In this document: in pieces, positions 1 to 6,223 of the stretch
Numbering within the stretch: the first letter of the stretch is position 1
Layout: each line of letters begins with the position of its first letter
DNA from: Candidatus Eiseniibacteriota bacterium
GTDB lineage: Bacteria > Joyebacterota > Joyebacteria > Joyebacterales > Joyebacteraceae
Direction: 5' to 3'
Length of the DNA: 6,641 bases
Assembly (NCBI GenBank): GCA_030609605.1
Contig: JAUWBY010000127.1
Location: 1 to 6,641, forward strand
Notes under the pieces: generated by a model
The model's input: only the letters and a program-made list of their open reading frames with translations
What the model was told of the DNA's origin: nothing
Database searches by the model: none
Program-made: the position numbers and the translations under genes

Positions 1-1
1 C

Positions 2-547
2 CTCTCCCTAAACTACGCCGAGATCACCGTCAGAAGGATCCTCGAACATCTCCAGGAATGCGGCATCGACACCACCGACGTCAACATACAGACCGACAAC
101 GGATCCGAGTTCGAGGGCGGAACAATCAGAGAGAAGCTCTCAGGCTTCGTTCACACCATCGAAAAGATCATGGGAGCCACCCACACCTACATACCGCCCG
201 GCTGCTGCAATGCCAACGCCGATGTCGAGTCCGTACACGCAACCATCGAACCACACTTCTTCGACATCGAGACCTTCTCCTCAAGAGATGACTTCTTCGC
301 CAAAATCACTATCTACCAGCACTTCTACAACCTCGCACACAAGAACGCTTCCAGAGGTGATCGTTCCCCGCTCCAGATCCTCCACGAACGCGATCCCACT
401 CTTGACCCTCGCCTCTTCATGCTGCTACCGTGCGACCTCGATCGCACACTCAGACATGCAAAGGTGGGTCACCTTGTACCCGGTTTGACCGAACTCAGAA
501 CATCGCATCGAGACGCTGCAGGAATTGGGACCGGTCACGCTTGTTGA
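2..547 (+). CDS. DDE/rve-type transposase (integrase core), 5'-truncated by window edge
   Basis: The frame is open from base 2, so this is the C-terminal part of a longer protein (181 codons visible). It is the second half of a retroviral-integrase-like catalytic core. TDNGSEF near residues 31-37 carries the second catalytic Asp (D32), and the IPPG...NADVES..H segment carries the catalytic Glu (E76, codon 227-229). It is followed by the usual FFDIETFSSRDDF and YQHFYNLAHKN segments. Such enzymes cut and join IS ends; the exact IS family is uncertain (IS481/IS3 superfamily-like). The first Asp and the DNA-binding N-terminus lie outside the window. Family-like sequence seems to fade near LVPGLTEL (about base 490). 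The last 17 codons read antisense through the DUF188 gene, so the true end was probably lost or fused at insertion. Seven of 12 arginines use AGA/AGG, unlike the CGN-rich neighbours, which suggests foreign origin. Confidence 0.8.
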   Translation, partial: LSLNYAEITVRRILEHLQECGIDTTDVNIQTDNGSEFEGGTIREKLSGFVHTIEKIMGATHTYIPPGCCNANADVESVHATIEPHFFDIETFSSRDDFFAKITIYQHFYNLAHKNASRGDRSPLQILHERDPTLDPRLFMLLPCDLDRTLRHAKVGHLVPGLTELRTSHRDAAGIGTGHAC

Positions 548-944
548 AGGGTTTGGGCCCTCCTGTCAGGATCCCGAGGTCGCGAAGCGCGGAGGAGAGT
601 TCGCGGCTCGCCATCGCTTCCCCGATCGAGTCCTCGGTGAACTCGAGGCCACGCAGGCCGAGTACCCGTGCGCCCAGTTTGAGGCAGCGGTCCGCAAGTG
701 GGATGTCTCCGGTGATCACGATGTCATCCTTACTCACGTGCTCGACGATCCAGTCGTCCGCGGCATCGAAGTCGTCCTCCACGACGATGAGTTCGAATCC
801 CTCCTCCTCGGGAATGCGCATCCACGTGTTCGCTAGGAGCGTGACGTGGACGCCGTAGCGGAGCGCCACGCGGTAGACCTCTTGCTTGACGGGACACCCA
901 TCGGCGTCGACGAAGATCTTGGGCACTGCGGTATCACTCCTCAT
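495..944 (-). CDS. DUF188 / UPF0178 family protein (YaiI/YqxD-like)
   Basis: This is a full-length member of the DUF188 family, small cytoplasmic proteins thought to adopt a PIN-like fold; their activity is not established. Hallmarks are FVDADGCPVK at residues 11-20, DIVITGDIPLA at 74-84, and a C-terminal GGPKPF (128-133) plus RDRSQF (136-141). The length of about 145-149 residues is normal. The start is ambiguous. ATG at 944 gives MRSDTAVPKIFVDADG, but GTG at 926-924 gives the family-typical short N-terminus before IFVDADG. That GTG has an AGGAG ten bases upstream, so I favour it biologically and give the longer frame here. The gene follows the M6 peptidase gene by 40-58 nt on the same strand and may share its transcript. 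Its last 53 nt overlap the convergent transposase frame; its own C-terminus looks intact. Confidence 0.9.
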   Translation of the reverse strand: MRSDTAVPKIFVDADGCPVKQEVYRVALRYGVHVTLLANTWMRIPEEEGFELIVVEDDFDAADDWIVEHVSKDDIVITGDIPLADRCLKLGARVLGLRGLEFTEDSIGEAMASRELSSALRDLGILTGGPKPFNKRDRSQFLQRLDAMF

Positions 945-952
945 CGTATCCA

Positions 953-986
953 GCGTACTCCTCTGTATTGAAGAGCGAACTCCTCT
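953..986 (-). repeat. Short direct repeat in the M6-DUF188 junction
   Basis: On the minus strand AGAGGAGTTCGC (986-975) and AGAGGAGTACGC (964-953) are 12-nt copies with one mismatch. A further AGGAG follows at 941-937. Each is Shine-Dalgarno-like. The first copy can also fold as GAGGAG-TTCG-CTCTTC, a six-pair stem with one G-T pair and no T-run, so it is not a convincing terminator. The arrangement is consistent with translational coupling of the two genes, but it could be chance. Confidence 0.3.
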
Positions 987-3828
987 ACTTGAGGAGCGTC
1001 ATTTTCCTGACTGCGCTGCTGCTGCCCGTATCGAGATGCGCGAAGTAGACGCCGGATGCGAGCCTCTCGCCATCGCGGTTCGTTCCGTCCCAGACGATCG
1101 CGTGAGGTCCGGCTGCAAGTGGTCCGTCAACAAGCGTGGAGACAGTCCTCCCCGCGACGTCGTAGATCCTGAGCGTCACGTGCTCAGCATCCGCCGGGAT
1201 CGCAAACGCGATCTTTGTCACGGGGTTGAACGGATTCGGGTAGTTCTGCGCAATGCCGAATCTGCCGACCTCTCCACTGTCCGCGACTCCGGTCGTCTCA
1301 TCGAACCACGTAAGAACGCCAGCCGTCAGGCTCCGCTGATTGCTCGGGATCGTGTTCTCCACCTTGACGGTCTCGAATGGGAACGAGAGGAAGACGATCC
1401 TGTGACCGCTCTCCTCAAGTCTTATCCCTCTCGTTGTGCCGGATGCTGTGAAAACGGCTTCCGCAGGGCCGGAGGCCGAGATGATATCGCTCAGGCTTGG
1501 AGGGAACGGTCCGCTGAGGAGTCCGAGCGACATGCCGTCTGAGATCGGGTCGCCGGCGACTCCGGTCACAATGAAGCACGCGCTGTCGGACGTCCACGAG
1601 TCGATATGGAGGTAGTTCTGGATGAAATCGTTGGAAGAAGCGCGGCTCGAGAGGTAATCCATGCTCGAGAGCATGAGATTGCCGCCGTCATCCAGATAGT
1701 CGATGAGGTTCTGCTCGTCCTCTGCTCCGATGCCGGTTGCGTCGCCGTCGGCCGTTGTCCAGAGAACGGCCCAGTGGGAGAAGAGAAGCGAGGCGGTGGG
1801 GCGACCGAGCACGGCGGTATCCCATGTTCGGACCGCATAGCCCGTGTCGGCGAGCGCAGTCTCCATGTAGCTCTCGTACGAGGCGCCGCCATCGTCGTCC
1901 ACGAGGAGAATCGACGGGAGGCCAACGAACGTCGCAAACGCCGTGATTGCCTCGATGTTGCCGTCACCCTGACTTGTGGCGGAGAACGTCGTCAGCGCCA
2001 TGCCGGTCGTCGTGCCGACCGTGTCCGTCATGCGGACGTCTACCTGTGCGATCTCACCGGCAGCCATCGTGACATCGGTAGCAGAGGACATCCAGGCGCC
2101 GCCGTTCACGCGGTACTCGGCGGTCCAGTCGCTCTCCGTGATTCCTGCTGGGAGATCCTCTTGAGACACCGCCAAGGTGGCGATGTCGGTCACGGTGCCG
2201 TAGTTCTCGAGCGTTGCGGCGTAGGTGATCGATGCTGCCGGCTCGATTTCCGCCGCGAGCGTGGGAGCATCAATCTCAAGCTCGTACGCGATGAGTCCGA
2301 ACTCGAACGTCATGAAGGAACTCGATGCGCTGATATCCAAGAACCCCGCATCTGAGTCCTCGCCGTCCCACCATCTCGTGTCCGGGTAGGTCGTTGGTGA
2401 GCACTCCGGATAGCGCGTGGCGTGGTAGAAGTCCGATCCATCACCGTTGTTGTTTTCGAGATCCCAATCGCCGTCGGCCTGGACGAGCGTGACCAGATAG
2501 TGGAATTCCGGTGTCTGCTGTTGGTTGTTGTTGCTTCCCTCCGTGTCGATGTGCCAGATGGCGAGACCGGAGTCCGTGATGCCCACATCGCGGCCCGTCG
2601 GCTGGCGGTTTTCGACGAGGAAATACTCGTTTGCGTGGCCCGGCCTTCCGAACCGGTACATCACGTTGCCGTCCACCGAGACCGTGAGCCCGACAGTGGG
2701 CTCCCAGAGTTCCGTGACGTCCGCCCAGCCGGCATCGAGCTTGAGGTGCCCGCACGGCTCATTCGGATTCGTGGCGAAACAGCCCGCGCACATCAAGCAG
2801 TACACACCGACGCCCGCGGAGTCGCCGCCGTAGTCGTAGAGGTCGGGCCATCCCATGAGCATGTGCCCGTTCTCGTGGCAGAAGGTGCCGAGCGACAGCT
2901 GACTCCCTGCGTTGGTGATCTGGTAGCGCTGCGTGCAGACCCCATCGGCGCACCACGCAAGCCACCCGGCGTGCGGCCAGAGACCCTCAGCCCAGTTGTT
3001 CCAGGTGTTTCCCGCGTAGAAGCAGTTGACAGCGTCGATGATGCCATCGTCGTTGGAGTCGTACTGGCTGAAGTCGAACCCCGACGCGTCGAGATCCGCG
3101 AGCGCCTCGGCGACAAGCTCCTGCGCGCGCTGGCCGTACGGGATGCTCGGGTTGGTGTAGTAGGCCTTGGTGTTCTGCGCCCGGTAGTACTGGGGAGACA
3201 CGTAGTTTGTGTACGTGAGGAGTCCCTCCGAGACATCGTAGTAGTAATTGCGAACCGATCCGTTGTTGCCGTACCCGGTATACCCGGGCAGGTTGCAGTA
3301 GTCGTCGAAGTTCGCGGCTGGGATGGTCGCGGGGTCATCCGAGAAGTCTACGATGAGCGTGATCCCGACGACCTCGCCGGTCGTCGTGCCCGGTCGGCCC
3401 GTGTGCACGGGTGAACTCAGAGTCTCGAGCTGCCGACGCTCAAACTCCTCGCGCGTGCGGAGGGCCTGCTTACGCGCCGCATCTTGCGCGATACGGATGT
3501 GTTTCTCAAGATCGACGGGAGGTCTATCGCTCGCAGTCACGCCGGTCGAGATGAGACTGCACCTGTCTCCTGACAGCCGCGCGTAGCACAGGAATCCCGA
3601 TTCCTCATCACGCGTTACCGTGTACCCCTCGATCGTCTCGCCGTGCGCGAAGTACTCGTCGCCCCACACGCGGACTTCCAGCATCGAGCCGTCAGGCTGT
3701 CCTATGACTACCGACTCGCCGTTCATGGGAGCCGCCTTTGCAACGGCGGCTGCGCCAAGAGTGCATGCCAGGACGATGGCGACCAGTTTGGCTATGTGGC
3801 CGAGCGCCGTTCCGACGTTGCTCGTCAT
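985..3828 (-). CDS. Secreted M6-family zinc metallopeptidase with GATase1-like and FlgD/T9SS-like C-terminal domains
   Basis: A 947-residue exported protease. I chose ATG at 3828 over an upstream in-frame ATG at 3960 because AAGAGG lies 4 nt before it and because a signal peptide begins here (hydrophobic residues about 14-31, AKAA cleavage region near 33). A propeptide-like region follows. The M6 domain spans roughly 150-510, with a Ca-site-like YDSNDDGIID at 256-265 and the zinc motif HENGHMLMGWPDLYD from residue 318, where E319 is the predicted catalytic Glu. An Ig/CARDB-like stretch (about 512-636) follows. Next is a ThuA/glutamine-amidotransferase-like domain beginning ILLVDDDGG (about 640-845), common in secreted proteins of FCB lineages and probably not a catalytic amidotransferase. 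The last 90 residues are a FlgD Ig-like/T9SS-type-A-like tail (QNYPNPFNP, YDVAGR, SGVYF, KMTLLK) for surface anchoring or secretion. The role is presumably extracellular protein degradation. The gene looks intact. Confidence 0.9.
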   Translation of the reverse strand: MTSNVGTALGHIAKLVAIVLACTLGAAAVAKAAPMNGESVVIGQPDGSMLEVRVWGDEYFAHGETIEGYTVTRDEESGFLCYARLSGDRCSLISTGVTASDRPPVDLEKHIRIAQDAARKQALRTREEFERRQLETLSSPVHTGRPGTTTGEVVGITLIVDFSDDPATIPAANFDDYCNLPGYTGYGNNGSVRNYYYDVSEGLLTYTNYVSPQYYRAQNTKAYYTNPSIPYGQRAQELVAEALADLDASGFDFSQYDSNDDGIIDAVNCFYAGNTWNNWAEGLWPHAGWLAWCADGVCTQRYQITNAGSQLSLGTFCHENGHMLMGWPDLYDYGGDSAGVGVYCLMCAGCFATNPNEPCGHLKLDAGWADVTELWEPTVGLTVSVDGNVMYRFGRPGHANEYFLVENRQPTGRDVGITDSGLAIWHIDTEGSNNNQQQTPEFHYLVTLVQADGDWDLENNNGDGSDFYHATRYPECSPTTYPDTRWWDGEDSDAGFLDISASSSFMTFEFGLIAYELEIDAPTLAAEIEPAASITYAATLENYGTVTDIATLAVSQEDLPAGITESDWTAEYRVNGGAWMSSATDVTMAAGEIAQVDVRMTDTVGTTTGMALTTFSATSQGDGNIEAITAFATFVGLPSILLVDDDGGASYESYMETALADTGYAVRTWDTAVLGRPTASLLFSHWAVLWTTADGDATGIGAEDEQNLIDYLDDGGNLMLSSMDYLSSRASSNDFIQNYLHIDSWTSDSACFIVTGVAGDPISDGMSLGLLSGPFPPSLSDIISASGPAEAVFTASGTTRGIRLEESGHRIVFLSFPFETVKVENTIPSNQRSLTAGVLTWFDETTGVADSGEVGRFGIAQNYPNPFNPVTKIAFAIPADAEHVTLRIYDVAGRTVSTLVDGPLAAGPHAIVWDGTNRDGERLASGVYFAHLDTGSSSAVRKMTLLK

Positions 3829-4002
3829 GGTGCCTCTTATTCGTGCCTCCAACAGTTTCGCGTCCATCTGATGTCGTAACAAGCCACAACTGCACAGGTT
3901 ACCACATATGGGTCTAAAGCGCAAATCGGCGTCGCGTTGCGCCGTTCGGTTTGAGGGCAAACTGAGTTCGGAGAGCGGAGGGTGGACGCGGGCATTCGCG
4001 AC
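3829..4002. other. Intergenic region upstream of the M6 peptidase gene
   Basis: A 174-nt gap between the membrane-protein stop and the M6 start. It holds AAGAGG at 3833-3838 (minus strand), the probable M6 ribosome-binding site. It also holds a dyad GCGCAA (3919-3924) / TTGCGC (3937-3942) with a 12-nt loop and no T-run. No convincing sigma-70 promoter could be picked out. TTTAGAC (minus, 3918-3912) and ACCGAAC (minus, 3949-3943) flank the dyad and resemble attC core boxes at 6/7 each. The whole unit is only 38 bp, too short for a normal attC. The left edge of the cassette-like region should fall here or just to the right. Confidence 0.4.
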
Positions 4003-4668
4003 TCAGGGCAGCGGCGAACGATCGCTTTTGCGTCCGAGTGCGTTCGCGGCTTCGTTCATCCGCTCTTCAAGTTGTCGTACGCGCTGCTCGATGTCCGCGA
4101 GCCCTTCGCCGTTCCCAAGGCTCCGTCCACCCGGCAATGCCGGGACCGCCTGACGGCGCACGAACCGGACATAGCCGAGTGCCAACGTGATCACGAGTGC
4201 GACGGTCATGACAACGAACCGGGCGACAGATGTGTTGGTGGCAATGATCCATCCGACACCGTAGACCATCGTGAAAACGCCGCCGAGCAACAGGCCATTG
4301 CTGATCACCGGCAACTGATCGGCGCGCAAGAGAGACACGGCCATGGCGAGCGTTGCGAACACAATGAGAATGATGCTCGTGCTTCGGCCCCATGCTACTT
4401 GAACCACCCGCGCAGCGTCTCTCAGCTCGTCTCGCTCATCGTCGAGCTCTTGGATCTGGTCCCGATCCGCAGTCGTCAGCTCATCTGGAGATCGTGAGTC
4501 TCTGATCGTCCGTTCCTGGCGGTTGAGGTCCTGGATCTGGAGATCGAACTCCGTCTGGGGCGACGAGTGGAATGTATATACGCCCACTCCAATAAACGCA
4601 GTCACCATTAGACCGAGGAAGAAGGAGAAGATTGTCCGCAGCCCACCGCTTTGTCGCACGTCTGCCAT
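4003..4668 (-). CDS. Hypothetical four-TM membrane protein with coiled coils
   Basis: A 221-residue protein that I do not recognise. The start at 4668 is set by AGGAGG (minus strand, 4679-4674) five bases upstream; a longer in-frame extension to 4920 would run through the attC-like site and is rejected. Predicted TM helices are at about 13-33, 95-114, 122-143 and 148-170. A charged, Gln/Glu/Asp/Arg-rich segment at about 38-90 between TM1 and TM2 looks coiled-coil forming, as does a second at about 186-212 (IEQRVRQLEERM). With an even number of helices, both ends are probably cytoplasmic and the first coiled coil probably periplasmic. There are no enzyme motifs. The start codon lies 45 nt from the R' core of the attC-like site, the spacing expected for the gene of the next integron cassette. 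No clear attC follows its stop, so it may be the last cassette or a resident gene at the array edge. Confidence 0.75.
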   Translation of the reverse strand: MADVRQSGGLRTIFSFFLGLMVTAFIGVGVYTFHSSPQTEFDLQIQDLNRQERTIRDSRSPDELTTADRDQIQELDDERDELRDAARVVQVAWGRSTSIILIVFATLAMAVSLLRADQLPVISNGLLLGGVFTMVYGVGWIIATNTSVARFVVMTVALVITLALGYVRFVRRQAVPALPGGRSLGNGEGLADIEQRVRQLEERMNEAANALGRKSDRSPLP

Positions 4669-4673
4669 GGTGA

Positions 4674-4679
4674 CCTCCT
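4674..4679 (-). promoter_or_regulatory. Strong Shine-Dalgarno (AGGAGG) of the membrane-protein gene
   Basis: AGGAGG on the minus strand, five bases from ATG 4668. It fixes the start and excludes the upstream extension. Confidence 0.75.
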
Positions 4680-4712
4680 GGTTCGATAATTCAGTGGTTC
4701 GCAGGCATGGCC

Positions 4713-4775
4713 GTCTAACATCCGTGCCTGCAGCTGACGTGACAGACAAGCTCGTCGGCTGCATGTGATGGAATG
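4713..4775 (-). other. attC: attC-like integron recombination site (partly degenerate)
   Basis: Read on the minus strand, the site ends in a perfect R' core GTTAGAC (4719-4713, consensus GTTRRRY). Inner arms GCAGCTGACG (4730-4739, + strand) and CGTCGGCTGC (4753-4762) are complementary at 9 of 10 positions around a 13-nt loop, matching L' and L''. The segment 4738-4765 is 27/28 identical to 6305-6332 in the other attC-like site, in the same orientation. The R'' end is poor: ATTCCAT (4775-4769) matches RYYYAAC at only 5 of 7, so the site may be decayed. The 63-bp length fits a short attC. An integrase would cut at the GTT, placing the membrane-protein gene at the start of the next cassette to the left. 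Confidence 0.6.
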
Positions 4776-4852
4776 GACTCCTCCCGCAGCAACAGGCATC
4801 ATTGTGCCATGCTGCATCCGGCATCACTGTGCCACCAGGAAGGAGGAGTCCA
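4774..4852. repeat. 11-bp perfect inverted repeat enclosing the HTH upstream repeats
   Basis: TGGACTCCTCC at 4774-4784 and GGAGGAGTCCA at 4842-4852 are perfect reverse complements separated by 57 nt. They enclose both operator-like repeats. The right arm contains the only strong purine-rich ribosome-binding sequence before the HTH start, so in an HTH mRNA that begins upstream the stem would hide it. Whether transcription starts far enough upstream is unknown. Confidence 0.55.
4795..4834 (+). promoter_or_regulatory. Operator-like direct repeats upstream of the HTH gene
   Basis: GGCATCATTGTGCCA (4795-4809) and GGCATCACTGTGCCA (4820-4834) are 15-nt copies with one mismatch and a 25-bp period. 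Each is itself a dyad of the form GGCA-N6-TGCC. Tandem dyads just before a small XRE-type gene are the usual layout of an autoregulatory operator. The 196-nt divergent gap also contains the membrane-protein start, so both genes could be affected. No clear -10 element was identified. Confidence 0.55.
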
Positions 4853-4864
4853 ACGAACCACGAG

Positions 4865-5077
4865 ATGAAGCTCGCCTTGAGCCGGGCTCTCAGAGAACAG
4901 AGGCAGGAACACAGGCTCACTCAGGTCCAGACTGCCAAGCAGCTCAAGTCCAGTCAGTCACGAGTAGCCAAGATGGAAGCAGGCGACTCCTCTGTCTCCA
5001 TCGATCTCCTGGTGCGTTCCCTCCTCGCGCTTGGAGCCAGCCCGAAGGCTGTCGCCAAGTCCATTCAGTCCGCCTGA
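4865..5077 (+). CDS. Small XRE-type helix-turn-helix DNA-binding protein
   Basis: A 70-residue protein that is almost entirely one Cro/C1-type HTH domain. Residues LTQVQTAKQLKSS (18-30) form the first HTH helices, SQSRVAKMEAG (30-40) contains the recognition helix, and SVSIDLLVRSLLALGAS (43-59) is the closing helix pair. It probably acts as a DNA-binding autoregulator or as an antitoxin of a toxin-antitoxin pair, but no toxin gene is adjacent. ATG 4865 starts at the usual family N-terminus. The nearest good ribosome-binding sequence (GGAAGGAGGAG, 4838-4848) is 16 nt away, longer than normal, and no alternative standard start lies between. It is the only gene in the right half on the + strand: divergent from the membrane protein, convergent with the DUF4412-like gene. 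Reverse-oriented genes with their own promoters are known in integron cassettes. Confidence 0.8.
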   Translation: MKLALSRALREQRQEHRLTQVQTAKQLKSSQSRVAKMEAGDSSVSIDLLVRSLLALGASPKAVAKSIQSA

Positions 5078-5090
5078 CCCAATCACCCAA

Positions 5091-5225
5091 GCTGGCGCAT
5101 AAGCTCACCTGCAGAAACGCTCTATGCAGATGATCTATAGATTCTAGAAGTAAACGTTCCCATGCTGTCTCAGCCAAAAACTCAAGTGTCGCCACCGTTT
5201 CTGCCAGGTCAAGCGGGTGTTAAAC
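5091..5225 (-). other. Possible degenerate attC-like site after the DUF4412-like gene
   Basis: ACCTGCAGAAACG (5107-5119) and CGTTTCTGCCAGGT (5196-5209) are inverted copies that pair fully except for one extra base in the second arm. An extrahelical base on the R''/L'' arm is characteristic of attC sites. On the minus strand a perfect R''-type core GTTTAAC (5225-5219) lies 47 nt after the DUF4412-like stop. The partner R' core is not recognisable (GCATAAG at 5097-5103 is the nearest, 5 of 7). The sequence is not similar to the other two sites, and the 76-nt middle is not strongly folded. It may be a decayed attC separating the DUF4412-like cassette from the HTH cassette, or an unrelated inverted repeat. 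Confidence 0.3.
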
Positions 5226-5271
5226 CACATGTTGCTCAGCAAGATTCAAGAGCGAGATCCCCCCATATACT

Positions 5272-6078
5272 TCAGTTGTGCATCATAAGGCTGACGAATT
5301 CTGCAGTACTCAACCTCTTGTAGCCCTCGGGTACGTTGAACTCGGAAGCCGGGATATCCTTGTTCTCTAGTCTTGTAATCTCGCTTACCTGCTCTCTAGT
5401 CCCTTCCTCATCGTATGTTACGCTTCTGAGCACAAGCCCTTGTTCCATATAAGTTGCTATCTTCACATACTCGGGGGAAGATTCGTAGGAACCCTCTTCG
5501 CTGAGTCCCCCCATCGCTTTGGTGAACTGTTCAAGTTTATGGAGGTCTATCTCATCTTGTGGATCTATCTCCGCGCAGACCCATAACTCCTCTTTCAATC
5601 TTCCATCAACCCACACCTCGTATTTCCGGCCCGAGTAGCCAGCTATGGTGGCTTGCTCGGAGGTCCTTTTCACCTCTACTTCGATTTCCTCTCTGGGGGT
5701 AGGTTTCTCGGCTTCCTCGTTCATTTGCTTCATATACTGGCTATACGCTTCCCTTTGCTCAGGAGTCATCTTTTTCAGTTGGGCTTCCTCCATCTGCTTC
5801 TGCCCTTCTTCCATACCCTGCAGCCATTCTTCAGGCGTGCCACTCCAATATACCTTGTGCTCGCGAACAAGGAAGTAGAACATCCCTTTCTCGAAGTCAA
5901 AGACCATTGTTTTTGAACTCACAGTCTTCGTCTTGTTCTTCTGGACATAACTGATAGTCGTGTCTCTCGCTCCTTCGCCATACGTAGTCACCTCTTCTGT
6001 CACCCAACCGCCAAGAACCTCAGAAGCTAAGAAGAGCGTGATGAACGCCGAAAGGAGTGCTGTTGTCTTGATTTTCAT
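5272..6078 (-). CDS. Secreted DUF4412-like protein
   Basis: A 268-residue exported protein. ATG 6078 is preceded by GAGGAG (6090-6085) at six bases. The N-terminus is a signal peptide (KIKTT, then hydrophobic residues 7-22, cleavage near VLG/GW at 23); there is no lipobox cysteine. The mature part resembles DUF4412-type periplasmic proteins: VFDFEKGMFYFLVREHKVYW (59-78), then a charged Glu/Gln/Lys/Met-rich helix (about 83-125), then TIAGYSGRKYEVWVDG (144-159), ELWVCAE (164-170), and a C-terminal EFNVPEGYKRL (246-256). The function of this family is unknown. The assignment rests on recognising this pattern, not on a search. The gene is visibly richer in A+T than the M6 and kinase genes, as expected of a mobile cassette. 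It lies between the strong attC-like site at 6224-6344 and the weaker one at 5091-5225. Confidence 0.75.
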   Translation of the reverse strand: MKIKTTALLSAFITLFLASEVLGGWVTEEVTTYGEGARDTTISYVQKNKTKTVSSKTMVFDFEKGMFYFLVREHKVYWSGTPEEWLQGMEEGQKQMEEAQLKKMTPEQREAYSQYMKQMNEEAEKPTPREEIEVEVKRTSEQATIAGYSGRKYEVWVDGRLKEELWVCAEIDPQDEIDLHKLEQFTKAMGGLSEEGSYESSPEYVKIATYMEQGLVLRSVTYDEEGTREQVSEITRLENKDIPASEFNVPEGYKRLSTAEFVSLMMHN

Positions 6079-6111
6079 CTTTTTCTCCTCATTTGGGAGG
6101 CATATGCAAGA

Positions 6112-6174
6112 TCAGCCACTTCTCTGTTCCGCCTCATTAGAAGCAGAAAATGGGGCTAGTCCGCGCTTCTTCAA
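6112..6174 (-). CDS. Possible 20-codon leader ORF at the cassette start
   Basis: A TTG at 6174 is preceded at seven bases by AAAGGAGGT (6190-6182), an almost ideal ribosome-binding site and far stronger than most in the window. The frame encodes MKKRGLAPFSASNEAEQRSG and stops at 6112, 33 nt before the DUF4412-like ATG. It starts about 50 nt after the R' core of the attC-like site, where the first gene of a cassette is expected. It could be a leader peptide that loads ribosomes on the cassette transcript, or the remnant of a lost gene. There is no family match and TTG is a weak start. Confidence 0.3.
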   Translation of the reverse strand: MKKRGLAPFSASNEAEQRSG

Positions 6175-6223
6175 GAGGATGACCTCCTTTCTTGGGTCCA
6201 GGTCGCCAAGCAAGATGCTCCCT

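Noticed and set aside
2422..3414. Long open frame (330 codons) on the + strand within the M6 peptidase gene, and similar ones at 886-1542 and 1606-2355
   Set aside because: They are antisense shadows of a gene with clear domains. Their translations are rich in Arg, Val, Glu and Asp without family motifs, as expected from reading GC-biased codons backward.
3912..3949. Small attC-like unit with cores ACCGAAC and TTTAGAC around a GCGCAA/TTGCGC stem (minus strand)
   Set aside because: At 38 bp it is shorter than known attC sites, both cores miss one consensus base, and no L-box asymmetry is visible; it is probably an ordinary hairpin.
3829..3960. N-terminal extension of the M6 frame up to 3960
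   Set aside because: The signal peptide begins at the ATG at 3828, which has its own AAGAGG site; the extra 44 residues would place a non-secretory segment before it.
4669..4920. N-terminal extension of the membrane-protein frame up to 4920
   Set aside because: It translates through the attC-like site and the operator-like repeats, has Cys/Arg-rich low-quality sequence, and a strong AGGAGG supports the start at 4668.
5144..5230. 28-codon Trp-rich frame on the minus strand starting MWFNTRLTW
   Set aside because: It has no ribosome-binding site, overlaps the attC-like inverted repeat, and I recognise no family; short open frames of this length are common by chance.
6177..6192. GGATGACCTCCTTTCT resembles the 3' end of 16S rRNA (15 of 16)
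   Set aside because: No upstream 16S sequence is present; on the minus strand the same bases are a strong Shine-Dalgarno sequence, which explains the match.
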